NCBI GenBank assembly: GCA_014338405.1
Contig: JTDE01002265.1
Location: 23,211 to 87,210, forward strand
Source of the DNA: Paragonimus skrjabini miyazakii
Lineage: Eukaryota > Platyhelminthes > Trematoda > Plagiorchiida > Troglotrematidae
Length of the DNA: 64,000 bases
Reading direction: 5' to 3'
Notes under the pieces: generated by a model
The model's database searches: none
Told to the model about the DNA's origin: nothing
Seen by the model: the letters and a program-made list of their open reading frames with translations, nothing else
Shown: positions 1 to 10,771 of the stretch, piece after piece
Layout of the letters: each line of letters opens with the position of its first letter
Position numbering within the stretch: the stretch's first letter is position 1
Translations under genes and position numbers: made by a program

Positions 1-135
1 TTTGTCTGGCTGCTCCCCTTTGGCCAATCTGACAGGGTTGAACCTGCAACGACCGAGGTCGCAGTCAGCACAGACCTCCGGATCAAAACAGCACACAAGC
101 CTGACCACCACGCCAAGGTAGCAGAAAAGGTCACG
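1..135 (-). mobile_element. NLR-A 5'-end fragment, cut by the window edge
   Basis: This stretch matches, by eye, segments at about 8463-8605 and 21150-21262. In the latter it sits just upstream of an endonuclease-coding region, so it is the 5' untranslated part of the NLR-A non-LTR retrotransposon, read on the minus strand. It contains a tRNA-like A-box region (minus strand, positions about 99-115) and a B-box-like GGTTCAACC (35-44). No coding capacity is visible here. Confidence 0.6.
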
Positions 136-1330
136 CGAACTAAATGACGCTCAGTTTAAAAACAACCTAATCCCCGATTATTTATCAATGAGATCAGACG
201 ATGTCCTATGACGAAATATCAAACCACGCGCACCATCAACCAGTGAGAAGACAAACAGGTCCATTATAATGAGAATCGTTTCAAACTAAATTAACTTTAG
301 AAAGAATAGAAAACCGTAGTTTATTCAAACACGCGCATTTCATAAAATCTCACGAAGCTTTCTATGTGGAACTCGAAGTTGACTGGAAGAGAGCTCACAG
401 ACCAGGTCGTAACTAGGCGCTAACAGTTGGAACAACTGAAATCAATGCTTCTATCCATCAGCCCAACGCTTCTCAAAGGTTAGAGAGCTAATAATCTAAG
501 AATCTACGGGTACGGACGCTGTTACACAAGACGCGGAATCGTATTCAACGGCTCCGATGTAGGGGATTTCGCAAATCTCGAAGTCACCAAGGGCGTAACT
601 CCTATCTGAATGGGAAAGTTGCAGTCAAATGTGGGTCATGTTCACTTGAAATTTTTTACTTTGTTACTTTGCTCAATACATACCTACTGTGTCGACACTG
701 GAAACACCAAGGCCATGGCTACGCAATGTGAGCCGGGTACTGCGACGTATGAAATAGACTTCGAAACAATTGTCTTGGAAAATTTCAGCTTTTTTACTCA
801 AAGTGCTACAGTGGTCAGAACTACTTAGTTTAGATTCCCGAGGAAGTTTTCCTCTAGGTGCCTCTCCATAATAGGCAACACCTTGTGTTAAACATTCACG
901 AATGTCATTTGCATTTGACGACAGACGTTCATCTTGTTGGTAGGGATCAACGGAAGAAAACGAAGGGGTCTACCTGGTTAACGCATCCGAGTTAGTTGTT
1001 TAACGTACATCCGATACTTCAGAGGTTATTTAACCAAATGGGATCCTTCGCAAACTCTGTTGTGAAACCTGATAGGAAATTAACTAACATTTGACACAAA
1101 TTGTAACCTCAAAGGTAGCTCATACCAGCAAATGACCCGCTTAATTCGAGGACAGCATTCGTTAGGCATTCCAAAAATCCTACGTAGAACACATTACTTG
1201 AATATGTCAAAACAGCATCTTCAGTTGGCAAATTTAAACATTCATTTGATCCACTTCACAGATAATAGCCAAGCAAAGGCAATATTTATGCCACTGAGCC
1301 CGACTAGCTGCCATCCCATATAGCGCATTC
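136..1330. other. Non-coding stretch, nothing recognised
   Basis: Only short ORFs without recognisable domains occur here. No RNA gene, exon or repeat copy was recognised. If PIGM continues to the left of the window, this lies in its last intron. Confidence 0.5.
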
Positions 1331-1870
1331 AACCCATGATTCTGGAAGTCGCAAGAACTCCAATCAGAGAGAGGAACCTGACCAAAGTGGCATCCTTCTG
1401 GAAACTGACTTCATTAGCTAGCCCAGATCCACCACCTCTCCACTTCGCGCTGTACGCCAGTCGGCCACAGTGTCGGTAAGAAGCGCTCGGTGTGGCACAC
1501 AACTAGCCGGAATCTTTGGCAGATGGCCTGATTAAGTAAATGAAATCGCTTGACATTCGCTTCCAGACATTTGCTTACTATAATCACCGTTGCTTACTAG
1601 GCAGTGCTTCCCGATGCGAACCAGAGGTGGGACTCAGACATCGATAGTCGATTAGTTGAAGATGAATCACGTATTCAACCCTGAGAGACCAAGTATCACG
1701 GCCATGAAATGTCTGTCTGTCACCAGGGATGTCCCTGATTGAGAAGTCCCGCCTTAGCCGTGTTCTAAACACCTCTGATTTGTCAAGCATTGTCAGATCA
1801 CCAATGCCACTCAACGCTGGTGGACACAAGTAGAAGGTGAGCTCTATTGGATAAGCAAAATGTGAATACA
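1331..1870 (-). mobile_element. Degenerate 3' part of an NLR-B reverse-transcriptase ORF
   Basis: The plus-strand text around 1440-1540 closely resembles 60460-60545 in the NLR-B copy further right, and both carry the phrase for 'cagtgctcggtgtggc'-like sequence. On the minus strand, 1584-1871 encodes a decayed version of the C-terminal 'SETW...DHRCL' block, here RDTWSLRVE followed by DYRCL. It is a 5'-truncated, mutated copy with no intact ORF. Confidence 0.6.
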
Positions 1871-2334
1871 CTGTGAATTAAATCTACTTACACAGTAGTC
1901 TATAGATAATCAGTTGCCATTCAATGCCGTTAAATCTAAAGTCAGGCATATTCGCCATCACAGCTATATTATTTAATGCCTAGGCGGTCTTAGGCTAAAA
2001 ATCTCCAAATGTAAAAAAGACAGAAACACAAATGACAGACAACTCAGACTCGTCCACAAATTGTAAAACAGTGTCAAAAAACACAAATGACAGTGATCCT
2101 ATCCGGAACAACCACTGGAAGCGTTTTCCATAAAGTATAATTCTATTATCCGCCCTGAAACAAGAACAAACATGCATGTTTGTAGTACATAGCTAGAAAA
2201 CCAAGATCTTAATTGAAAGTATTTAAAGACGGACTGCGAAAAGAGCCATGAAGCTGAAAATAAGCTATTACCCAGATATGTGAAGGGAGACTTAAACCTA
2301 CCACAATTTTGCACGAAACTGGTCAACAAATTGC
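1871..2334. other. Non-coding stretch, nothing recognised
   Basis: AT-rich sequence between a dead NLR-B fragment and the foldback repeat. A 139-codon minus-strand ORF (2099-2518) runs through part of it but shows no domain and overlaps the foldback arm, so I do not call it a gene. Confidence 0.5.
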
Positions 2335-2371
2335 ACATATTTTTTAAAACACTGTTCCCTTGATCCAATTC

Positions 2372-2629
2372 GTCAAAACTGCAAGAAGACAAACGTTGCG
2401 GGATGTTAACATTTCGATTTATCTCATCAGCCGCATAGTAAATACACACAGAATATATAACAAAGGCGCATGACAATGATAGTTGAACATTATGTTCAGC
2501 TCTGTTCATTCTGTTCAACTATCGTTGCCATGCGCCTTTGTTATATATTCTGTGTGTATTTAGTATGCGGCTGATGAGATAAATCGAAATGTTAACATCC
2601 CGCAACGTTTGTCTTCTTGCAGTTTTGAC
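2372..2629. repeat. Foldback (inverted repeat), two 118-bp arms, 22-nt loop
   Basis: Left arm 2372-2489 and right arm 2512-2629 are reverse complements over 118 bp, with three mismatches by eye (about 97%). They are separated by a 22-nt spacer (2490-2511). A 13-nt direct repeat, acatattttttaa, occurs at 2335-2347 and overlapping the right edge at 2628-2640. No transposase or coding domain is associated. It could be a snapback duplication made by template switching, a foldback/MITE-like element, or a source of long hairpin RNA. The sequence alone does not decide between these. Confidence 0.9.
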
Positions 2630-2640
2630 ATATTTTTTAA

Positions 2641-4847
2641 CCAACCAGGAATGAGCAATTACGGGTCGTTCTCTTAAGCCTAAGTTTGCAAGGAACAAGC
2701 AACTATACAGGGAGGACTTTTCAGTCGAAATCTGTCCATTCTGAAACGCATTACCTAAATTTGTGGTCACAGCTACCTAAATTAAAATGTTCAACACTAC
2801 CAAATCGGTACATGCCAAATATTTAGCTTTCAAACGCACCATCACGAGTTACCAGATGTGTCTACATGGGTTTGTTGCTGTTTGTCTGTATTTTTGTGCA
2901 CTGCATCAGTTTGTCCCCACAATGTGTTAGTATATTGCTCGTCATTGATATTCCTCCCGTTCGTTTTTACCCCCAACAACTGATCTATTTACAGCTATGA
3001 ACCGCCCGTTAAATTTTATTGTCTGATTAGCACACAAACAGGAAAGCACAAACTCTAATTTTTCTCCTAGCACGAACCTACGAGAATAGATTGAAGTCGA
3101 CTGATACCACATTTATCTATTCGTATTATTGCGATGAAGGCGTTATGGACAGAGCCGAGAAGTGAATGAATTCTAGGATGATGGCGCATTCTCCAAAACG
3201 GGATCAGAATGCAACAACGCAAGAGCTAGCACATTCACTCCGAATGCACATATAATTCCACCTTTGTCATTTACCAGGTACGTTTTGATGAAAAGTCATC
3301 TGATCAATGGCTATTCGACCCTTAGGACTATGGTGCGTAACTCAATTCATACCGAATAACTGTCTTCTGGTTTTAGGCTTCCGTGGACCAAGCAGCCTAG
3401 CACAAACATCTTCTTCTAAACTGTTCTGATTTATTCCGGATGTCATTCTCAAACGTATAATCACAGAGGTAACACACATTCATAAAAAGAGGTGCAAATT
3501 AAAAGCACGAAATGAAAGATATCTAGGAGGTAAAAAACAGCTAGCCTTGGTAGACTCATATGCGGACCAACTGTCATGGCAAAATCAGCAGGTCATGATT
3601 ACCTATTCAATAACCACGTTATTGAATCTACGCCGAACCGTGGTAACAACAAAACGGAAACTACATTCTGCACAGTTCACGTGATCAGAATGGTCATGCA
3701 ACCGCACAAGTCGATTGTTAGTATCAACAGCCCGATAGCTGACTCCAGCTTACAAAGAAACTATATTAATCCCGGTGATCTATCGTGAATTGGAGATAGG
3801 AATGGTCTGGCTTGCAACGCCGCGGTGGAACAGTCGGTGTATGAGGAGGAAGCACACAATCAACAACCCAGGTGCTCACAACACACTGTGTTATTTAAAG
3901 TGATGGAGTTTCTATGTACGTAAGATAATCGTGGTGAATGGGAGGAATGAATCCGTTATATGTGTCACTGTAGAGGAGCTTCCAAGATCTTAAAATCTTA
4001 CCGGTTACCCTAAACAACTAGACGAGTCGCTCGCCCCTGGCGAATAATAGAGCATGGTCTTCGCAAAATGTTAAACGGACAAGTTAAACTAAGACAACAG
4101 AATCATACCACGATATACACAACGTGCTCATCACATCGAAAACACCCGGAAGCACGTTCGTAGCAAAATTTTAAAAAATCAGTTGCCTCAAATTTCTCAA
4201 GACAGCTTGAAATCACATGTCCGAAGCAATGAAATATCCTGAGAAAATTTTCCGGATCAACCAACACAAATGATGGCAATGAGAGCTACTAGAATGAACG
4301 CCCATTTAACCTAATAACGCTAAAAGGTATCTTTATTGTGAGCAGGCAAGCTTTCATAGAAGAGAGCGGTTTCGGCCATGTGTATCCAAACACCAATTAT
4401 TATTGTTTAGTACTGAAAACCTCATATGAATATCTAACCGTTTTCGTTTTCCCATTAAGTAAACGGATAACAATAAGCGAAATTCTTAATAGCAGAAAGA
4501 AAATTGAGAAAGGAAAAAGAACAGAACTTACGCACACTATCTCTGAGTTTGAATGGCAAAGAAAGCATGATTAAAGGTAAAATGTGATCGTAAACAAACA
4601 GCTAAATGGGCTGTGAGAGTAATGCATTTGACAGCCGAGTGCTATTGCCTAGTTTGACAGCTAACTCTTAATATCACAACGAAAGAATGACCTTCATAGA
4701 AAAAGCAGTCAAAATACTTTTTTATTAACAACTGCATGGCGCCATAGTTTTTAAATAAATTTCAATTGCTATTCCCAGCATCGATCACATTTAATCACAG
4801 CTCTGCAAAATGATTGGACACATTTTAGAAGTGAAAACGATGCGTAC
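2641..4847. other. Downstream intron of PIGM, nothing else recognised
   Basis: This lies 3' of the PIGM exon that ends at a splice donor (4848/4847), so it is intronic if the gene model holds. I searched the minus strand by eye for the next PIGM exon (expected to begin with a TSQYF-like motif) and did not find it. Short ORFs here have no recognisable domain. Confidence 0.5.
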
Positions 4848-5690
4848 CTTGTTAAACGTAACGAATGCATAGGTGATTGCGAACCAACACAGACTCGGTT
4901 GCCTGTGGAGTTTCAAGGCGAATGCCAGAATAAGCACCACACTCGGTAGCAGAGCAAACGTACTGAAAAGACGTTCGAGTAGTCTTGCATTGAGAATGGC
5001 CTGAGAGCGAAGCCACTCTAAAAGCCCAGCCGACTTGGACGTGTCACCAATGGCAAATCCAATCATGGAAGTGCGAAGACGAACAAATAGCTTCCCCATT
5101 AAGCCAGACTGAAACAACGTCCAAGAACCGATGTCATCGGTCATCGCCAACCACTGATCCACCTGCCATCGCAGTCCGCTGAGCAAATAAAGCGGGTAGA
5201 AATGCGGAGCGAAATTGTGTTTGATATCTACACGCGTGAAATGGTACAAGTAGGCTTGGTGCAGGAAGCGCCAACCACCGAACCAAACGTAACTGGCAGC
5301 CGTCAGACTTCCCGAACTGAATAACGCAGCCAGACCGAATCGGAAGTGGGCCTTGGATGGTAGCAAGGTCAATAGGTGATCTCGAAGAGATCGGGATCGC
5401 AAAGGTTGGTCGGACTGATTCGTGAGCCACAGATAGACAGCTGGAGCATAAATCACAGGGTAGAGTTTCAGATGAACGCACAGACCGAACAGAAGGCCGG
5501 CAGTAAATAGGCGACGAGTAAGCAAAAGCCAGAGGCAACCGAGGACACACATGCCCAAAAAGGCCTCAGCATTCCCGCGAACAGAGACGACAGCAGTGAC
5601 TGGGTTGAAGAGCCAACCAAAAGCAATCAGATGGAGAGCCACTCTATTTGGATCGCTGGAAGTCGACGAGTCTAACGCTGGGTTATGAAT
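4848..5690 (-). CDS. PIGM: PIGM exon 2: GPI mannosyltransferase 1, central part
   Basis: PIG-M adds the first mannose (alpha-1,4) to the GPI precursor in the ER, using dolichol-phosphate-mannose. This 843-nt exon (281 codons, phase 0 at both ends) starts after a pyrimidine-rich acceptor ending in CCTATAG and stops at a donor AAG|GTACGC. Family-typical segments are in order: LFNPVTAVVSVRGNAE, then HLKLYPVIYAPAVYLW, then a hydrophobic stretch, YLYHFTRVDIKHNFAPHFY, and finally TYAFVTFNK. Several membrane segments are evident. Compared with the human protein as I remember it, there is an extra stretch of roughly 60 residues between LSGLRWQVDQW and the last hydrophobic segments. The terminal exon, expected to continue with a TSQYFLWYL-like block, is not in the window. 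Confidence 0.9.
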
Positions 5691-6275
5691 CTATAGGTAG
5701 ATAAAGACAAAAGAAGGATGACGATAGCTAGGAAGGGAATTTAAACAAGAAGGTCAAAAACTGAGGGCTCAACGTGACAATGCACTGATAATCAACTGCA
5801 TTAAAATTTGCGGAAAAATATCGAAATCTGAACCTTTTTGTCAGATTCAGCGACTTAGACGACAAGAACCATTTGAGAACCGATTAGCGGCATCACGAAA
5901 CGAGAATGCCGTCCATATATAGATTATACTTAAGCGCATGTGATCGTTAAAAACATGGGTAACAAAACACGTACCACCACACCGAGTTTTGGTCGAAAAG
6001 CTATCTAATCAGCCGCATCAGAGAGGCAGGAATAGTCCAGATAATGTGATATACAACATTATAGACAGACTGAGAAGGATGCAGTGGGAAAACCTGAATA
6101 CCTTCGGTAACAGAAGTGTACTAGAAAATGAACAAAGAACGACAGGTGAACAGCGCCGCTTTCTGGTATACTGCGTTGAAAAACCGTTGGGAAAAATCCC
6201 ACCTTTAATGCGAATCGCATAGAAGTGACCCCAGAATGGCATTATAGTCGATCAGCTAGCGCTTGGTATATGTTT

Positions 6276-6312
<37 letters not shown>

Positions 6313-6820
6313 CACGAAGTGTACCAAACATGTTTTTAGGTTGTTACAGTTATAAAGGAAAATAAAACTAAAAACGGTTACATGCGAAACTTGGTATTGG
6401 TCCAAAATTCACACCATCTCAACTTTGTGTTTGTGGACGCCGATTGAATGTTAATTGCCTAAATTCGATCAGGTGAGTCAGTTAATGGCCAAGGCAATTG
6501 AAGCGATTGAACAAAGTTTTTCTGTCCACACAAGGTTGGATTATGTAATCGAATGGCAATGGCCTCGGCAGTAGCCAACATTCGCTGACGAACGAGTTTT
6601 GACCTGTTCGGTGGAACCCTGTAGATAACAGTGAACGATCAGTCTATGTTGACCTGATGACCGCATTGAGTCTGTTTAACAGGAGTCATGATAGCATCTT
6701 TCCAGCACAACCTAGCAGACTGGTGCCCCGATGGCTGCTAGTGCTTTGTTTGTTACTATTATCTCCAAACAATGGTACGATCAGAGCATTCAGGAACTCA
6801 TGAGAGGCTACTTCCTGTTA
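5691..6820. other. Left-hand end of PIGM intron 1, with little else
   Basis: The intron runs from 5691 to 13234 (7544 bp). This part has the acceptor's pyrimidine tract (minus strand, about 5691-5720) and the AT repeat at 6279-6312. No other feature was recognised. Confidence 0.6.
6279..6312. repeat. (AT)n microsatellite inside a small palindrome
   Basis: An uninterrupted AT dinucleotide run. It is flanked by tatgtttggta on the left and gtaccaaacat on the right, nearly perfect inverted copies, so the whole unit could extrude as a hairpin. Confidence 0.9.
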
Positions 6821-8060
6821 TCAGATGGGTTGAACAAACTGGAGCAAAACAAGCTCCAACATGAAACCATCATACTTCAGAGGTTCACCTGGCAACCCAA
6901 CCTCACCTACAGCCTTTCTGTTTTGTAGTCGTCTGATAGCGCATCGCACCTCTGATAAATCCGGGATGAGACCAGGTAGTGTTTCGACATCCCGCTGCAG
7001 CAGGTTATTCACGCTCACTCAATCAGTAGTAGTCGGCGGGTTCCGTAGACTACCAAAGTGCTTGTGGGAGACTTATGATGTTCTTCCGTTCAGTGCACGA
7101 AAAGCCAGAGTCCTTGTCGGCAGACCAGACGAACGATCCAAATATCGTTCAGGAATTCGTCCAGTTTCTGGCGTTGAATACTGACAGTCTCCGAGACTGA
7201 TGTCGTTATCTGTTTTTTTAAGTTGCTGTCACATACCATCAGGGGTAGTGGATGCAAAAGCGTCTTTCAGACGAGCGGTAATTGAACGCAGCAACAGTCC
7301 TCATCTCGCTATTCTCCAATCGTTTGACATCCAATTTCTGCGTTGTCCGGATGGTCTATCATAAGCAGGCTTGCAAACAGGAAAAAACACTTCGTTCCTG
7401 ACAAGCAGTGCCATATTCAGCTGCGTGCATCACTCACGTGATAAACAATTCACGAATGTCGCGCTGTCACATAATCACATAATCAAGCAAATGGTGATGG
7501 CCACAACGCAGATAGGTAAAGGTCGTCATGTCGCTCGCATCCAGCTGAAATCAGGTGTGTGTGATATCTAACTCATGAGTAACACACACGGGGAGCAGAC
7601 GGTCACCATTCTCAATGAATACACTAATGCCAAAGGATCCCAGCACTCCCGGTCAGGCTATTGAGTAGCGTCCAACTTGCGAGGTTCAAGTCACTCCGAA
7701 CAAACAGTCGGTCAATCGCCGGCGTGAGGCGGACAGGTGATCATTGAACTTGTCTTTCGTCTCATCAGTGTGACATACAATTAGACCATGAACACTAAGA
7801 AATATAGCAAATTTATCACGACTGAGTCGCAGACGCATCAACAGAATACGAGGGTAGGCGCCGTGAGGTCCGCACCTGCTTCTCAGAGCTTATCTTGGTC
7901 TGCATGCCTCGTCATATCCAAGACTGTGACATCCGTGCCGTAGCGGTTCGGTTTCATCGTGATCAATGCGGTGCGGTGTTCCGACCCTCTAGTGCTGCAT
8001 CGAACCAGCAACGTACGCACACTCCACGTCCTGAAGGAAAACGTCTTGTGTCTATGGACA
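6821..8060 (-). mobile_element. Degraded RTE/BovB-like non-LTR element: endonuclease and start of RT
   Basis: On the minus strand, frame-broken pieces follow the order of an RTE-type element. At about 7700-7900 a block like RLSRDKFAIFLSVHGL, then a DETKDKF block, resembles the AP-endonuclease core. A linker follows, and at 6840-7018 comes a block with EVRCAIRRLQNRKAVGE and GLPGEPLKY, the conserved N-terminal RT motif (normally LKNRKAAGEDGIPAEVYK-like). Many stops and frameshifts make it inactive. It is distinct in sequence from NLR-A and NLR-B. The boundaries are approximate and it sits in PIGM intron 1. Confidence 0.6.
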
Positions 8061-8109
8061 TGTCTCAGAGTGAGTGTCTAACTCAACGAGTTGATCTGTG
8101 GCACAAAAA

Positions 8110-8605
8110 GAAATGAGATTTCCTTGGGGAACCCCATCCGGAGCTAATGACTTATAAGTCTGAGTCACTTGACAGGAAAGAGCGCAGTGAATAAGACGTC
8201 GGTGATTCATTCCGATTACCACTGCGCCGTAGGCTATATCGTGTTGCTGAGAAGTAGTAGGGAGTTTCGACCGTATAGAAAAATATGACGGCAGTCAGGT
8301 CTTTGTTTGAGGATACTTTTCCTAACCTTCTCCATCTTTGCGCGGATGACAACAGTGCTACAATTACATAATTCTACCGTATACGCAAAAATTCGTGCCT
8401 TACTGTCTAAGCAGTCCTGCGTAGTCAGTAGTGCGATATACAAACCTACGGGTGTAACTGCCTTTTGTCTGGCTGCTCTCCTTCGGCCTATCTGACATTG
8501 TTGAACCCGAAAGGACTGAAGTCCTAATTAATATAGCTTTGCGAACCAAAGCAGTGTACAAGCCTGACCACTAAGCCAAGGTAGCCGACACGGTGTGCTG
8601 ACAAG
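8110..8605 (-). mobile_element. NLR-A 5' region fragment
   Basis: Matches 20755-21262 of the internally deleted NLR-A copy. Shared landmarks are a 'ggggaccccat' stretch near 8120, the block around 8160-8200 that includes cacttgacagg, and the 5' UTR at 8463-8605. The minus strand carries an A-box-like TGGCTTAGTGGTCAGGC (8562-8578) and a B-box-like GGTTCAACA (about 8500-8508), spaced as in a tRNA-derived promoter. No intact ORF. Confidence 0.6.
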
Positions 8606-8699
8606 CACACACACACATCTGAATTGAAACCGTTCACATGCTTAAGCGACCATACGAATAAATCAAATATCAAAAGTCACACGTAAGTTCATTCTATGG

Positions 8700-8890
8700 G
8701 CTAGTTATGGTGCACCACAATTCCAACGTCCGGCCTCTCACATCAACACCAACCATGTGGTAAATAGGCGATATCCTGAAAGAAGCAGGCGTAGGTTCAG
8801 GGCATCTCGCAGCCGACACTTTACTAGGCTGTAAGCAGGTAGACGACATCACTCTGCTTGGTCTTCAGCAAATAACGCGTGGATCGTACT
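8700..8890 (+). mobile_element. Non-LTR RT fragment around the catalytic motif
   Basis: On the plus strand about 8765-8880 encodes EAGVGSGHL followed by VDDITLLGL. This aligns with the DAGVDL...LTDLDYADD...LLF block of NLR-B, so it is the catalytic palm region of a decayed RT with stops on both sides. A 70-codon ORF on the opposite strand (8865-9077) has no recognisable domain and I treat it as a shadow. Confidence 0.45.
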
Positions 8891-9104
8891 GAATCACGTA
8901 AACAGTTGTGTAAGCAAGCTGCTCGTACAGCTGAAACGCATCATCCGACCAGACTACAATGTTCCCGACAGTGTCCATGAATAGAGTGAAGGCGCGCGGA
9001 TCGTTCTTCCAACCTTCATTGGCTGTGGCGTCCCATACACGGACAACTGTTACCCAAGGGTTTGGCTTACAGTGCACGTGTGTCTGTGAGTGTATTTAAT
9101 GACG

Positions 9105-9375
9105 CGGGGCAGTAAAAACCGTAAGCTGTCTTGCTGATGACGAATTACTTTCACTTACAGCTCGGTTGTTTGTTTACAAGATGTAGGCACCTCGATGTTG
9201 AATGTTTAAACATGGATGCAGCTATTTTACGTAGTTAAATCTCTTCCCGTCCCCTTTATTTTCTTTTGTCTTCTTAAACAGGGTTTGTTTTTTCTTCTTT
9301 GTGGTTGTGTGGCAGTTAAGCATCAATGTGAACCACAGATGTATTGCTACCTATGGTGATCACGATGAGGATGCA
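9105..9375 (+). mobile_element. Isolated NLR-B 3' UTR tail
   Basis: Begins with gacgcggggcagt and ends in a GTGATCACGATGAGGATG-like run. It closely resembles 45955-46245 downstream of the NLR-B RT ORF. Shared landmarks are tcttgctgatgac, ctcggttgtttgttt, gtaggcacct, a pyrimidine-rich tract, and gtggttgtgtggcagtt. It is a severely 5'-truncated non-LTR insertion. Positions 9376-9632, between this tail and the next NLR-A copy, show nothing else. Confidence 0.75.
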
Positions 9376-9632
9376 CGTGTATCTCAGAAACCTGACTTAA
9401 CCACACAACGGACGCACGTAAACTGTCAGCATTCAACCACTGTGCAGTTGAGACAAATTTTCAAGACAAATTATCAAAATGATAGTGTATACATCATGCA
9501 AGTGCGATCACGCATTCACAACGCAGCGCGCATTGTTCAAGGTTTGCGCTACATCAATCACGGTTCCACTCACAAACACCGCTTATGGGATGAACCCGAA
9601 GGAAGTCTGTGGCCGGATACCCTTGTTGTCTC

Positions 9633-10420
9633 ATCATCATCATAGCAGCCATGAGCCTGACCAAAAGGTACTGTGGCTCGGGCCGCCGTTCACCCCAACA
9701 GTGACGTAGAATATCCTAGAAGAAAATGTTACTGAGGAGGCTGAAAATTAATGAGAGAAGACTAACAAGAAGAATTAGATATGGTATGGATACAGGTACA
9801 CCATTGACTGCGACAAATCGCCATCTCGGATAGCGTCTCTAACCAGCAGTTTGAGTGAGCACAAGGACCCCAGCCAGGAAAGCGACACCTACCCACTTTG
9901 ACCAATGAAGCAGTCAAGGTCTTCAAATTTTGTGACCACGTTGTTGCTTGACCACCACGTGGTTTGACCCAATTGTTGGTGGCCTCAGTATATAATGCCC
10001 GGTACGGTAAACGATTAGATGACATACGGATTACGTGACCCAACCGTCGCAAGCTGTGCACCGTGATTAATTGACCAATTGATCGCGCATCCCAACCGTT
10101 CCGATCGCGCCGGCGAACGGCCACATTGCTCACGCGATCAGTCCACTTAATATGGGCCAATTCGCGGAGACAACGATGGTCAAACACAGCAAGCCTGTTG
10201 ATATATTCTTTGTGAACAGGCCACGTTTCCGAACCATAAAGCAAGATGGAACGCACACAGGCATTATATACCCTTCCTTTCAGCGATAACCGGACGTCTT
10301 TTCGACGCCACAGATGACGCAGTTTAGCAAACGCAACTCGAGTCTTTGCTATCCACGCTGATATGTCATCAGCAGTATTACAGGCTGACGAGATAGTGCT
10401 ACCCTGGTTGTCGGGTCAGC
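9633..10420 (-). mobile_element. NLR-A 3' half: RT C-terminus and (ATG)n tail
   Basis: The minus-strand ORF 9762-10256 (164 codons) has the C-terminal signature of RTE-like RT proteins: RSILLYGSETW, then FDHRCLRELAHIKWTDRVSN, then RRLGHVIRMSSNRLPYRAL, then a GGQATTW block and a final GWGP...WLETLSEMA. The 3' end carries an (ATG)n microsatellite, typical of RTE clades. It is 5'-truncated near 10420. It is nearly identical to the neighbour copy at 10805-11242, which suggests recent activity or a local duplication. Confidence 0.85.
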
Positions 10421-10430
10421 CAATGTCAAA

Positions 10431-10771
10431 TTAAAGGACGACAAGGCATCATGAAAGTGAAACCTTACTTCTCAGAAGCAGAAAATAAAAAATTAACGCT
10501 TTCTCGAAATCTAAAGAAAAGGAAACGTATGTGGATGATATACAAATTCGATGCATATGTACAGAAAATGTCAACGTCTGACTTCCACTGAACAGCAACA
10601 GGAGGAGAGCAGATTTCTAACAGATGTATTACGAACCAAAACTTATCTTACTGGGATAGCGTAAACTCCAAACCGCGCATCAGGTAAAAAATGAAACTCT
10701 TCTGAGACACTACCAAACTATCAGGATAAAAAAGTAATGGCATACAGTCACGAATTAAACAGTGGGCCAAG
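10431..10771. other. Spacer between two NLR-A copies, nothing recognised
   Basis: AT-rich sequence with no ORF of note and no recognised repeat. It separates two same-strand NLR-A 3' ends. Confidence 0.5.

Noticed and set aside
2099..2518. 139-codon ORF overlapping the foldback arm
   Set aside because: No domain, no splice or start context. An ORF of this length is expected by chance about once or twice in 64 kb of six-frame sequence.
8865..9077. 70-codon minus-strand ORF with Trp/Asp-rich sequence, looks protein-like
   Set aside because: The opposite strand encodes an RT catalytic block (VDDITLLGL) over its end, no domain was recognised, and no good splice sites bound it.
37..9700. CRISPR-like array or tandem repeat with regular spacers
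   Set aside because: Repeats in this part are dispersed retroelement pieces and microsatellites. No regular repeat-spacer pattern is present, and the DNA is eukaryotic.
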